Shown: positions 11,651-25,391 of the stretch, piece after piece
Layout of the letters: each line of letters opens with the position of its first letter
Numbering within the stretch: the stretch's first letter is position 1
Origin: Glandiceps talaboti
Lineage: Eukaryota; Hemichordata; Enteropneusta; Spengelidae
DNA: 64,000 nt
Assembly (NCBI RefSeq): GCF_964340395.1
Contig: NC_135554.1
Span: 1,310,001-1,374,000, forward strand
Direction of reading: 5' to 3'
The notes under the pieces: generated by a model
Seen by the model: only the letters and a program-made list of their open reading frames with translations
Told to the model about the DNA's origin: nothing
Database searches by the model: none
Translations under genes and position numbers: made by a program

Positions 11651-11754
11651 ATCAATTTATTACAAGTAAGCAATATACTTGTTTCTGTACATATGGAAAA
11701 TAAACCATGGTCTTTTACTGGCACATCTGCAGAGTACAACAAAATTAAACTTAC

Positions 11755-11864
11755 TTCAAGAATTCGGTCTCCTGTCTTCAGAGTGCCATTATTTCCTGCT
11801 GGACTGTCTTCAAGAACATGCTTAATGAAGATACCCTGAGCAATGCTTCCCTCACCAACCCTTC
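11755..11864 (-). CDS. PATJ/MPDZ: MPDZ/PATJ-like scaffold, exon d (PDZ core)
   Basis: 110-bp exon, too short to appear as a free-standing ORF. Spliced to exon c it reads GG-RVGEGSIAQGIFIKHVLEDSPAGNNGTLKTGDRILE, the beta-B to beta-D part of the PDZ. The segment GIFIKHVLEDSPAG is close to identical to vertebrate MPDZ/PATJ as I recall it. The acceptor is CATTTTTAG and the donor is GTAAGT immediately after the GAA codon (phase 0). A 16-bp repeat array ends about 105 bp downstream of the donor. The intron upstream (about 13.1 kb) is almost entirely satellite. The exon is small but well supported by phase, splice sites and conserved sequence. Confidence 0.95.
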
Positions 11865-12525
11865 CTAAAAATGGAGATTAATTGAAGACAAATTGTACAA
11901 CACTTAATACTGTAGTTAGTTTAGGCTTGTGTTCTTTATAGATAATTAGGAGAATGAACTCTTCATGACAGCAGCAGAGCAAATTGGAAAAGAGCTATGC
12001 TCAATCAGTGAGAAATGAAGTCTGGCAGACACACTATCCCTGGTGTGAGGTTGCCATGCCAATGGATGTTGGTAGCTATGGAAACTGAGTAGACTGAGAT
12101 GAGTTGGAAAGGGAATGGGGTAGTTGTAAAATGACTACTGATAAAGCATATGTTTATCAGTACACGTGTTACATGTATGTCTGCTCTGAATAGCTGATAT
12201 GTGTATACAGCTGAAGATTATCTCTGAGTATGTACAAGCACTCTAGTTGAAAATTTACATAAACAAGTAGAATGTTCGTACATATAGTCAAATTATCGTT
12301 ATTATTGTAACTGTGTATTTTTTACTTCAAACTCTTAGTATTCACAGAACTTTAATAGACAACACAATCCCACTCAACTACTTTTACTTCTAAATGTATG
12401 TGACTAATGTCAGTCAGAACATAAAGGCCAGGGTCAAATGTAAATAATGATACTATGACAAATAGGTCTTACCTGATAAAATACAGATAGATAATTTAAT
12501 TCAGTGCATGTGTCTTTTTTATTCT
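11865..12525. other. Intron upstream of exon d, no gene seen
   Basis: About 660 bp of AT-rich sequence between exon d and the satellite array. No repeats or coding potential are recognised. Confidence 0.5.
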
Positions 12526-12529
12526 TGAA

Positions 12530-15500
12530 CTACCATACACATAGTTGATTTTTACAAATATGGCCACCATTCAATGAACAGTATTAACTACTGTACACAT
12601 AGTTGATTTTTACAAATATGGCCACCATTCAATGAGCAATATTAACTACCGTAAACATAGTTGATTATTACAAATATGGCCACCATTCAATGAACAGTAT
12701 TAACCACCGTACACATAGTTGATTATTACAAATATGGCCACCATTCAATGAACAGTATTAACCACCGTACACATAGTTGATTATTACAAATATGGCCACC
12801 ATTCAATGAACAGTATTAACTACCGTACACAAAGTTGATTATTACAAATATGGCCACCATTCAATGAGCAGTATTAACTACCGTAAACATAGTTGATTAT
12901 TACAAATATGGCCACCATTCAATGAACAGTATTAACTACTGTACACATAGTTGATTTTTACAAATATGGCCACCATTCAATGAGCAATATTAACTACCGT
13001 AAACATAGTTGATTATTACAAATATGGCCACCATTCAATGAACAGTATTAACCACCGTACACATAGTTGATTATTACAAATATGGCCACCATTCAATGAA
13101 CAGTATTAACCACCGTACACATAGTTGATTATTACAAATATGGCCACCATTCAATGAACAGTATTAACTACCGTACACAAAGTTGATTATTACAAATATG
13201 GCCACCATTCAATGAGCAGTATTAACTACCGTACACATAGTTGATTTTTACAAATATGGCCACCATTCAATGAGCAATATTAACTACCGTAAACATAGTT
13301 GATTATTACAAATATGGCCACCATTCAATGAACAGTATTAACTACCGTACACATAGTTGATTATTACAAATATGGCCACCATTCAATGAACAGTATTAAC
13401 CACTGTACACATAGTTGATTATTACAAATATAGCCACCATTCAATGAACAGTATTAACTACCGTACATATAGTTGATTATTACAAATATGGCCACCATTC
13501 AATGAGCAGTATTAACTACCGTACACATAGTTGATTATTACAAATATGGCCACCATTCAATGAACAGTATTAACTACCGTAAACATAGTTGATTTTTACA
13601 AATATGGCCACCATTCAATGAGCAGTATTAACTACCGTACACATAGTTGATTTTTACAAATATGGCCACCATTCAATGAACAGTATTAACTACCGTACAC
13701 ATAGTTGATTATTACAAATATGGCCACCATTCAATGAACAGTATTAACTACCGTACACAAAGTTGATTTTTACAAATATGGCCACCATGCAATGAACAGT
13801 ATTAACTACCATGCACACAGTTGATTATTACAAATATGGCCACCATTCAATGAGCAGTATTAACTACAGTACACATAGTTGATTATTACAAATATAGCCA
13901 CCATTCAATGAGCAGTATTAACTACCGTACACATAGTTGATTATTACAAATATGGCCACCATTCAATGAACAGTATTAACTACCGTACACATAGTTGATT
14001 ATTACAAATATGGCCACCATTCAATGAACAGTATTAACTACCGTACACATAGTTGATTATTACAAATATGGCCACCATTCAATGAACAGTATTAACTACA
14101 GTACACATAGTTGATTTTTACAAATATGGCCACCATTCAATGAACAGTATTAACTACCGTACACATAGTTGATTATTACAAATATGGCCACCAAGCAATG
14201 AACAGTATTAACTACCGTACACATAGTTGATTTTTACAAATATGGCCACCATTCAATGAGCAGTATAAACTACCGTACACATAGTTGATTATTACAAATA
14301 TGGCCACCATTCAATGAGCAATATTAACTACCGTACACATAGTTGATTTTTACAAATATGGCCACCATTCAATGAACAGTATTAACTACCGTACACATAG
14401 TTGATTTTTACAAATATGGCCACCATTCAATGAACAGTATTAACTACCGTACACATAGTTGATTTTTACAAATATGGCCACCATTCAATGAGCAGTATTA
14501 ACTACCGTACACATAGTTGATTTTTACAAATATGGCCACCAAGCAATGAGCAATATTAACTACCATACACATAGTTGATTTTTTATAAATATGGCCACCA
14601 TTCAATGAGCAATATTAACTACCATACACATAGTTGACTATTACAAATATGGCCACCATTCAATGAGCAGTATTAACTACAGTACACATAGTTGATTTTT
14701 ACATTCAATGAACAGTATTATAACTACCATACACATAGTTGATTATTACAAATATGGCCACTATTCAATGAACAGTATTAACTACCGTACACATAGTTGA
14801 TTTTTACAAATATGGCCACCAAGCAATGAGCAATATTAACTACCATACACATAGTTGATTTTTTATAAATATGGCCACCATTCAATGAGCAGTATTAACT
14901 ACCGTACACACAGTTGATTTTTACAAATATGGCCACCATTCAATGAACAGTATTAACTACCGTACACATAGTTGATTTTTACAAATATGGCCACCATTCA
15001 ATGAGCAATATTAACGACCGTACACATAGTTGATTATTACAAATATGGCCACCATTCAATGAACAGTATTAACTACAGTACACATAGTTGATTTTCACAT
15101 TCAATGAACAGTATTATAACTACCATACACATAGTTGATTTTTACAAATATGGCAACCATTCAATGAGCAGTATTAACTACCGCACACATAGTAGATTTT
15201 TACAAATATGGCCACCATTCAATGAGCAGTATTAACTACCGTACACAAAGTTGATTTTTACAAATATGGCAACCATTCAATGAGCAGTATTAACTACCGT
15301 ACACAAAGTTGATTTTTACAAATATGGCCACCATTCAATGAACAATATTAACTACCGTACACAAAGTTGATTTTTACAAATATGGCAACCATTCAATGAG
15401 CAGTATTAACTACCGTACACAAAGTTGATTTTTACAAATATGGCCACCATTCAATGAGCAGTATTAACTACCGTACACATAGTTGATTTTTACAAATATG

Positions 15501-18500
15501 GCCACCATTCAATGAGCAATATTAACTACCGTACACATAGTTGATTTTTACAAATATGGCCACCATTCAATGAGCAATATTAACTACCGTACACATAGTT
15601 GATTTTTACAAATATGGCCACCATTCAATAAGCAGTATTGACTACAGTACACATAGTTGATTATAACAAATATGGCCACCATTCAATGAGCAGTATTAAC
15701 TACAGTACACATAGTTGATTTTTACAAATATGGCCACCATTCAATGAGCAATATTAACTACCGTACACAAAGTTGATTTTTACAAATATGGCCACCATTC
15801 AATGAGCAGTATTAACTACCGTATACATAGTTGATTTTTACAAATATAGCCACCATTCAATGAGCAGTATTAACTACCGTACACATAGTTGATTATTACA
15901 AATATGGCCACCATTCAATGAACAGTATTAACTACAGTACACATAGTTGATTATTATAAATATGGCAACCACTCAATGAGCAGTATTAACTACCGTACAC
16001 AAAGTTGATTTTTACAAATATGGCCAAAATTCAATGAACAGTATTAACTACAGTACACATAGTTGATTATTATAAATATGGCCAGCATTCAATGAGCAGT
16101 ATTAACTACCGTACACATAGTTGATTTTTACAAATATGGCCACCATTCAATGAACAGTATTAACTACAGTACACATAGTTGATTTTTATAAATATGGCAA
16201 CCATTCAATGAGCAGTATTAACTACCGTACACAAAGTTGATTTTTACAAATATGGCAACCATTCAATGAGCAGTATTAACTACCGTACACAAAGTTGATT
16301 TTTACAAATATGGCCACCATTCAATGAGCAGTATTAACTACCGTACACATAGTTGATTTTTACAAATATGGCCACCATTCAATGAGCAATATTAACTACC
16401 GTACACATAGTTGATTTTTACAAATATGGCCACCATTCAATGAGCAATATTAACTACCGTACACATAGTTGATTTTTACAAATATGGCCACCATTCAATA
16501 AGCAGTATTGACTACAGTACACATAGTTGATTATAACAAATATGGCCACCATTCAATGAGCAGTATTAACTACAGTACACATAGTTGATTTTTACAAATA
16601 TGGCCACCATTCAATGAGCAATATTAACTACCGTACACAAAGTTGATTTTTACAAATATGGCCACCATTCAATGAGCAGTATTAACTACCGTATACATAG
16701 TTGATTTTTACAAATATAGCCACCATTCAATGAGCAGTATTAACTACCGTACACATAGTTGATTATTACAAATATGGCCACCATTCAATGAACAGTATTA
16801 ACTACAGTACACATAGTTGATTATTATAAATATGGCAACCACTCAATGAGCAGTATTAACTACCGTACACAAAGTTGATTTTTACAAATATGGCCAAAAT
16901 TCAATGAACAGTATTAACTACAGTACACATAGTTGATTATTATAAATATGGCCAGCATTCAATGAGCAGTATTAACTACCGTACACATAGTTGATTTTTA
17001 CAAATATGGCCACCATTCAATGAACAGTATTAACTACAGTACACATAGTTGATTTTTATAAATATGGCAACCATTCAATGAGCAGTATTAACTACCGTAC
17101 ACAAAGTTGATTTTTACAAATATGGCAACCATTCAATGAGCAGTATTAACTACAGTACACATAGTTGATTTTTACATTCAATGAACAGTATTATAACTAC
17201 CATACACATAGTTGATTATTACAAATATGGCCACCATGCAATGAACAGTATTAACTACCGTACACATAGTTGATTTTTACAAATATGGCCACCATTCAAT
17301 GAGCAGTATTAACTACCGTACACATAGTTGATTTTTACAAATATGGCCACCATTCAATGAGCAGTATTAACTACCATACACATAGTTGATTTTTACAAAT
17401 ATGGCCACCATTCAATGAACAGTATTAACTACCATACACATAGTTGATTTTTACAAATATGGCCACCATTCAATGAGCAGTATAAACTACCGTACACATA
17501 GTTGATTATTACAAATATGGCCACCATTCAATGAGCAATATTAACTACCGTACACATAGTTGATTTTTACAAATATGGCCACCATTCAATGAACAGTATT
17601 AACTACCGTACACATAGTTGATTTTTACAAATATGGCCACCATTCAATGAGCAGTATTAACTACCGTACACATAGTTGATTTTTACAAATATGGCCACCA
17701 AGCAATGAGCAATATTAACTACCATACACATAGTTGATTTTTTATAAATATGGCCACCATTCAATGAGCAATATTAACTACCATACACATAGTTGACTAT
17801 TACAAATATGGCCACCATTCAATGAGCAGTATTAACTACAGTACACATAGTTGATTTTTACATTCAATGAACAGTATTATAACTACCATACACATAGTTG
17901 ATTATTACAAATATGGCCACCATTCAATGAACAGTATTAACTACCGTACACATAGTTGATTTTTACAAATATGGCCACCAAGCAATGAGCAATATTAACT
18001 ACCATACACATAGTTGATTTTTTATAAATATGGCCACCATTCAATGAGCAGTATTAACTACCGTACACACAGTTGATTTTTACAAATATGGCCACCATTC
18101 AATGAACAGTATTAACTACCGTACACATAGTTGATTTTTACAAATATGGCCACCATTCAATGAGCAATATTAACGACCGTACACATAGTTGATTATTACA
18201 AATATGGCCACCATTCAATGAACAGTATTAACTACAGTACACATAGTTGATTTTCACATTCAATGAACAGTATTATAACTACCATACACATAGTTGATTT
18301 TTACAAATATGGCAACCATTCAATGAGCAGTATTAACTACCGCACACATAGTAGATTTTTACAAATATGGCCACCATTCAATGAGCAGTATTAACTACCG
18401 TACACAAAGTTGATTTTTACAAATATGGCAACCATTCAATGAGCAGTATTAACTACCGTACACAAAGTTGATTTTTACAAATATGGCCACCATTCAATGA

Positions 18501-21500
18501 ACAATATTAACTACCGTACACAAAGTTGATTTTTACAAATATGGCAACCATTCAATGAGCAGTATTAACTACCGTACACAAAGTTGATTTTTACAAATAT
18601 GGCCACCATTCAATGAGCAGTATTAACTACCGTACACATAGTTGATTTTTACAAATATGGCCACCATTCAATGAGCAATATTAACTACCGTACACATAGT
18701 TGATTTTTACAAATATGGCCACCATTCAATGAGCAATATTAACTACCGTACACAAAGTTGATTTTTACAAATATGGCCACCATTCAATAAGCAGTATTGA
18801 CTACAGTACACATAGTTGATTATAACAAATATGGCCACCATTCAATGAGCAGTATTAACTACAGTACACATAGTTGATTTTTACAAATATGGCCACCATT
18901 CAATGAGCAATATTAACTACCGTACACAAAGTTGATTTTTACAAATATGGCCACCATTCAATGAGCAGTATTAACTACCGTACACATAGTTGATATTTAC
19001 AAATATAGCCACCATTCAATGAGCAGTATTAACTACCGTACACATAGTTGATTATTACAAATATGGCCACCATTCAATGAACAGTATTAACTACAGTACA
19101 CATAGTTAATTATTATAAATATGGCAACCACTCAATGAGCAGTATTAACTACCGTACACAAAGTTGATTTTTACAAATATGGCCAAAATTCAATGAACAG
19201 TATTAACTACAGTACACATAGTTGATTATTATAAATATGGCCAGCATTCAATGAGCAGTATTAACTACCGTACACATAGTTGATTTTTACAAATATGGCC
19301 ACCATTCAATGAACAGTATTAACTACAGTACACATAGTTGATTTTTATAAATATGGCAACCATTCAATGAGCAGTATTAACTACCGTACACAAAGTTGAT
19401 TTTTACAAATATGGCAACCATTCAATGAGCAGTATTAACTACAGTACACATAGTTGATTTTTACATTCAATGAACAGTATTATAACTACCATACACATAG
19501 TTGATTATTACAAATATGGCCACCATGCAATGAACAGTATTAACTACCGTACACATAGTTGATTTTTACAAATATGGCCACCATTCAATGAGCAGTATTA
19601 ACTACCGTACACATAGTTGATTTTTACAAATATGGCCACCATTCAATGAGCAGTATTAACTACCATACACATAGTTGATTTTTACAAATATGGCCACCAT
19701 TCAATGAACAGTATTAACTACCATACACATAGTTGATTTTTACAAATATGGCCACCATTCAATGAGCAGTATTAACTACCGTACACATAGTTGATTTTTA
19801 CAAATATGGCCACCATTCAATGAGCAATATTAACGACCGTACACATAGTTGATTATTACAAATATGGCCACCATTCAATGAACAGTATTAACTACAGTAC
19901 ACATAGTTGATTTTCACATTCAATGAACAGTATTATAACTACCATACACATAGTTGATTTTTACAAATATGGCAACCATTCAATGAGCAGTATTAACTAC
20001 CGCACACATAGTAGATTTTTACAAATATGGCCACCATTCAATGAGCAGTATTAACTACCGTACACAAAGTTGATTTTTACAAATATGGCAACCATTCAAT
20101 GAGCAGTATTAACTACCGTACACAAAGTTGATTTTTACAAATATGGCCACCATTCAATGAACAATATTAACTACCGTACACAAAGTTGATTTTTACAAAT
20201 ATGGCAACCATTCAATGAGCAGTATTAACTACCGTACACAAAGTTGATTTTTACAAATATGGCCACCATTCAATGAGCAGTATTAACTACCGTACACATA
20301 GTTGATTTTTACAAATATGGCCACCATTCAATGAGCAATATTAACTACCGTACACATAGTTGATTTTTACAAATATGGCCACCATTCAATGAGCAATATT
20401 AACTACCGTACACATAGTTGATTTTTACAAATATGGCCACCATTCAATAAGCAGTATTGACTACAGTACACATAGTTGATTATAACAAATATGGCCACCA
20501 TTCAATGAGCAGTATTAACTACAGTACACAAAGTTGATTTTTACAAATATGGCCACCATTCAATGAGCAGTATTAACTACCGTACACATAGTTGATATTT
20601 ACAAATATAGCCACCATTCAATGAGCAGTATTAACTACCGTACACATAGTTGATTATTACAAATATGGCCACCATTCAATGAACAGTATTAACTACAGTA
20701 CACATAGTTAATTATTATAAATATGGCAACCACTCAATGAGCAGTATTAACTACCGTACACAAAGTTGATTTTTACAAATATGGCCAAAATTCAATGAAC
20801 AGTATTAACTACAGTACACATAGTTGATTATTATAAATATGGCCAGCATTCAATGAGCAGTATTAACTACCGTACACATAGTTGATTTTTACAAATATGG
20901 CCACCATTCAATGAACAGTATTAACTACAGTACACATAGTTGATTTTTATAAATATGGCAACCATTCAATGAGCAGTATTAACTACCGTACACAAAGTTG
21001 ATTTTTACAAATATGGCAACCATTCAATGAGCAGTATTAACTACAGTACACATAGTTGATTTTTACATTCAATGAACAGTATTATAACTACCATACACAT
21101 AGTTGATTATTACAAATATGGCCACCATGCAATGAACAGTATTAACTACCGTACACATAGTTGATTTTTACAAATATGGCCACCATTCAATGAGCAGTAT
21201 TAACTACCGTACACATAGTTGATTTTTACAAATATGGCCACCATTCAATGAGCAGTATTAACTACCATACACATAGTTGATTTTTACAAATATGGTCACC
21301 ATTCAATGAACAGTATTAACTACCATACACATAGTTGATTTTTACAAATATGGCCACCATTCAATGAGCAGTATTAACTACCGTACACATAGTTGATTTT
21401 TACAAATATGGCCACCATTCAATGAGCAGTATTAACTACTGTACACATAGTTGATTTTTACAAATATGGCCAACATTCAATGAACAGTATTAACTACCGC

Positions 21501-23873
21501 ACACATAGTTGATTATTACAAATATGGCCACCATTCAATGAGCAGTATTAACTACTGTACACATAGTTGATTTTTACAAATATGGCCACCATTCAATGAG
21601 CCGTATTAACTACCGTACACATAGTTGATTTTCACATTCAATGAACAGTATTAACTACCATACACATAGTTGATTATTACAAATATGGCCACCATTCAAT
21701 GAACAGTATTAACTACCATACACATAGTTGATTATTACAAATATGGCCACCATTCAATGAGCAGTATTAACTACCGTACACATAGTTGATTTTTACAAAT
21801 ATGGCCACCATTCAATGAACAGTATTAACTACCATACACATAGTTGATTATTACAAATATGGCCACCATTCAATGAGCAGTATTAACTACCGTACACATA
21901 GTTGATTATAACAAATATGGCCACCATTCAATGAACAGTATTAACTACCATACACATAGTTGATTATAACAAATATGGCCACCATTCAATGAGCAGTATT
22001 AACTACCGTACATATAATTGATTTTTTTACAAATATGGCCACCATTCAATGAGCAGTATTAACTACCGTACATATAGTTGATTATTACAAATATGGCCAC
22101 CATTCAATGAGCAGTATTAACTACCGTACATATAATTGATTTTTTTACAAATATGGCCACCATTCAATGAACAGTATTATAACTACCGTACACATAGTTG
22201 ATTTTTACAAATATGGCCACCATTCAATGAGCAGTATTAACTACCGTACACATAGTTGATTATAACAAATATGGCCACCATTCAATGAGCAGTATTAACT
22301 ACCGTACACATAGTTGATTATTACAAATATAGCCACCATTCAATGAACAGTATTAACTACCGTACACAAAGTTGATTTTTACAAATATGGCAACCATTTA
22401 ATGAGCAGTATTAACTACCGTACACAAAGTTGATTTTTACAAATATGGCCACCATTCAATGAGCAGTATTAACTACCGTACACAAAGTTGATTTTTACAA
22501 ATATAGCCACCATTCAATGAACAGTATTAACTACCGTACACATAGTTGATTTTTACAAATATGGCCACCATTCAATGAACAGTATTAACTACCGTACACA
22601 AAGTTGATTTTTACAAATATGGCCACCATTCAATGAGCAGTATTAACTACCGTACACAAAGTTAATTTTTACAAATATGGCAACCATTCAATGAGCAGTA
22701 TTAACTACATTACACATAGTTGATTTTTACATTCAATGAACAGTATTATAACTACCATACACATAGTTGATTATTACAAATATGGCCACCATTCAATGAA
22801 CAGTATTAACTACCGTACACATAGTTGATTATTACAAATATGGCCACCATTCAATGAGCAGTATTAACTACCGTACACATAGTTGATTTTTACAAATATG
22901 GCCACCATTCAATGAGCAGTATTAACTACCGTACATATAATTGATTTTTTTACAAATATGGCCACCATTCAATGAACAGTATTATAACTACCGTACACAT
23001 AGTTGATTTTTACAAATATGGCCACCATTCAATGAGCAGTATTAACTACCGTACACATAGTTGATTATAACAAATATGGCCACCATTCAATGAGCAGTAT
23101 TAACTACCGTACACAAAGTTGATTTTTACAAATATAGCCACCATTCAATGAGCAGTATTAACTACCGTACACATAGTTGATTTTTACAAATATGGCCACC
23201 ATTCAATGAACAGTATTAACTACAGTACACATAGTTGATTTTTACAAATATGGCCACCATTCAATGAACAGTATTAACTACAGTACACATAGTTGATTTT
23301 TACAAATATGGCCACCATTCAATGAACAGTATTAACTACAGTACACATAGTTGATTTTTACAAATATGGCAACCATTCAATGAGCAGTATTAACTACTGT
23401 ACACATAGTTGATTTTTACAAATATGGCCACCATTCAATGAACAGTATTAACTACCGCACACATAGTTGATTATTACAAATATGGCCACCATTCAATGAG
23501 CAGTATTAACTACTGTACACATAGTTGATTTTTACAAATATGGCCACCATTCAATGAGCCGTATTAACTACCGTACACATAGTTGATTATTACAAATATG
23601 GCCACCATTCAATGAGCAGTATTAACTACCATACACATAGTTGATTTTTACAAATATGGCCACCATTCAATGAGCAGTATTAACTACCATACACATAGTT
23701 GATTTTCACATTCAATGAACAGTATTAACTACCGTACACATAGTTGATTTTTACAAATATGGCCACCATTCATTGAGCAGTATTAACTACCATACACATA
23801 GATGATTATAACAAATATGGCCACCATTCAATGAGCAGTATTAACTACCGTACACATAGTTCATTATTACAAA
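12530..23873. repeat. 58-bp satellite array, about 11.3 kb (about 195 units)
   Basis: The consensus unit runs CGTACACATAGTTGATT, then WTTACAAATATGGCCACCAT, then TCAATGARCAGTATTAACTAC. Single-base variants (CATAG/CAAAG, GAACAG/GAGCAG/GAGCAA, CCGTA/CAGTA/CCATA) and a shortened unit lacking AAATATGGCCACCA mark longer-range order. The rare variant TCAATAAGCAGTATTGAC recurs at 15625, 16495, 18784 and 20444. CCGCACACATAGTAG recurs at 15181, 18340 and 20000. So blocks of 870, 2289 and 1660 bp have been duplicated. There are no long ORFs. It fills most of the intron between exons c and d. Confidence 0.97.
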
Positions 23874-24400
23874 TAATGATCTAGTAAGTGGGCAAATTCT
23901 AACTTTGATCTAGTAAGTGGGCAAAATCTAACTTTGATTTAGTAAGTGGGCAAATTCTAACTTTGATCTAGTAAGTGGCAAAATCTAACTTTGATCTAGT
24001 AAGTGGGCAAATTCTAACTTTGATCTAGTAAGTGGGCAAATTCTAACTTTGATCTGGTAAGTGGGCAAATTCTAACTTTGATCTAGTAAGTGGGCAAAAT
24101 CTAACTTTGATCTAGTAAGTGGGCAAATTCTAACTTTGATCTAGTAAGTGGGCAAATTCTAACTTTGATTTAGTAAGTGGGCAAATTCTAACTTTGATCT
24201 AGTAAGTGGGCAAAATCTAACTTTGATCTAGTAAGTGGGCAAAATCTAACTTTGATCTAGTAAGTGGGCAAAATCTAACTTTGATCTAATAAGTGGGCAA
24301 ATTCTAACTTTGATCTAGTAAGTGGGCAAAATCTAACTTTGATCTAGTAAGTGGGCAAATTCTAACTTTGATCTAGTAAGTGGACAAATTCTAACTTTTT
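23874..24400. repeat. 30-bp tandem array, about 17-18 copies
   Basis: The unit is TGATCTAGTAAGTGGGCAAA plus TTCTAACTTT, with an A/T variant (AAATCT/AATTCT). It starts with no spacer at the end of the 58-bp array. Each unit contains TAGTAAGTGGG, a GTAAGT donor-like hexamer on the plus strand, which is antisense to the gene. Confidence 0.96.
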
Positions 24401-24885
24401 TGCATCAGATCTGGTCACCATTCAGCTATTATCGTGAAGGTCACAAAACAATGTGACGTGCATATGCTAACATTTGTTTTGGGTTTGTTGAAATAGGTCT
24501 ATGTATGATAATAGATGGGACCAAACAGAGTACTTCCCTCCAGGCTTCGTCCATTGGGATCAATAACCATAGTGGTGAAAGTATTTTTACATATTTACCA
24601 GAAATTACTTGCACTGGTGCATGAGCATACTGGTGGTATTTACACTGAAGTGCAATACCAAAAACATTGCATACCTGCATGCCAATGATATGCAAATGAA
24701 GATGCAATCATTAGTTCTGTTCTACCCAAAAGTGTGTGATCGCACTACTAAACCAATACCTGTGTACACCATCGTGATGAAGTATTTGTGGTTCCCAAGT
24801 CAACATCACTGATACACTTCTCTACAAAACATATCTCCCATCATCATTGGCTTATTGCTTCAAAAGAAATATATCTTCATTCTAC
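24401..24885. other. Intron between exons c and d near the donor, no gene seen
   Basis: Unique-looking sequence. Short overlapping ORFs on both strands (24441-24812) show no recognisable domain. Confidence 0.45.
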
Positions 24886-24927
24886 AAATGCTAAAAATGG
24901 CGCCAATGGTGTTCTAGCACAACTAAC
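24886..24927 (+). repeat. Family A left-end remnant overlapping the exon c splice donor
   Basis: CCAATGGTGTTCTAGCACAACT matches the family A start (ACCAATGGYGTTGTAGCACAACTG). On the minus strand its outermost bases form the GTTAGT donor of exon c. Confidence 0.7.
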
Positions 24928-25178
24928 CTCCAACAATACTGATTCCTAAACTTCTGTTAGGTTCTCTTAATAACTCCACACTTCTTACAGGATCCCATCT
25001 GACTGACATTATAGCTGGGCTTCCATCTGAATGTAATGTCTTTATCTTTGGTTTCTTTGGCACTGGAGGAGGTGTCTGTGAACTTCTCCCAGTTGCCATG
25101 GTAATATCTTGTGTTGGAGTAACTTCTAGAGGTTGTTGTAATCCATAGTCATCATCAGGGAATTCTGTCACCTCAGAC
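24928..25178 (-). CDS. PATJ/MPDZ: MPDZ/PATJ-like scaffold, exon c (Pro-rich linker and start of a complete PDZ)
   Basis: 251-bp exon. Its first two thirds encode a linker with an acidic patch (EFPDDDYG) and a PPPVPKKPK stretch resembling an SH3-binding polyproline motif. The last third starts a PDZ domain: VRSVELLREPNRSLGISIVGG, where SLGISI is the carboxylate-binding loop. This run is highly characteristic of the MPDZ/PATJ PDZ that follows exon a's domain. The acceptor is TTGATTGTAG and the donor is GTTAGT (less common at position 3). The codon splits CA|G and G|GA fit both neighbouring exons. The donor lies in a small remnant of interspersed family A, and 76-bp tandem repeats begin about 22 bp upstream of the acceptor. 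Confidence 0.93.
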
Positions 25179-25199
25179 CTACAATCAATACAAATCTTT

Positions 25200-25391
25200 G
25201 TCAAAGACACAAACTCCTCAAATGTATTACTTCTATATTGTACAGTGTATGTCACATACTTTATAAGAACTGGTAGTCAAAGACACAAACTCCTCAAATG
25301 TATTACTTCTATATTGTACAGTGTATGTCACATACTTTATAAGAACTGGTAGTCAAAGACACAAACTCCTCAAATGTATTACTTCTACAAA
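25200..25391. repeat. 76-bp tandem repeat, about 2.5 copies, beside exon c
   Basis: TCAAAGACACAAACTCCTCA recurs at 25201, 25277 and 25353, with perfect or nearly perfect copies. In gene orientation it lies just upstream of the exon c acceptor, so it lengthens the branch-point region. Confidence 0.95.

Noticed and set aside
10105-11742. Long minus-strand ORFs (up to 545 codons) and plus-strand ORFs across the 16-bp array
   Set aside because: They exist in several frames at once, encode only the repeat, and lack any non-repeat domain; the last one overlaps without using the exon d frame.
12530-23873. CRISPR-like regular repeats
   Set aside because: Units are contiguous with no unique spacers, the genome is animal, and no cas genes are present; this is a satellite.
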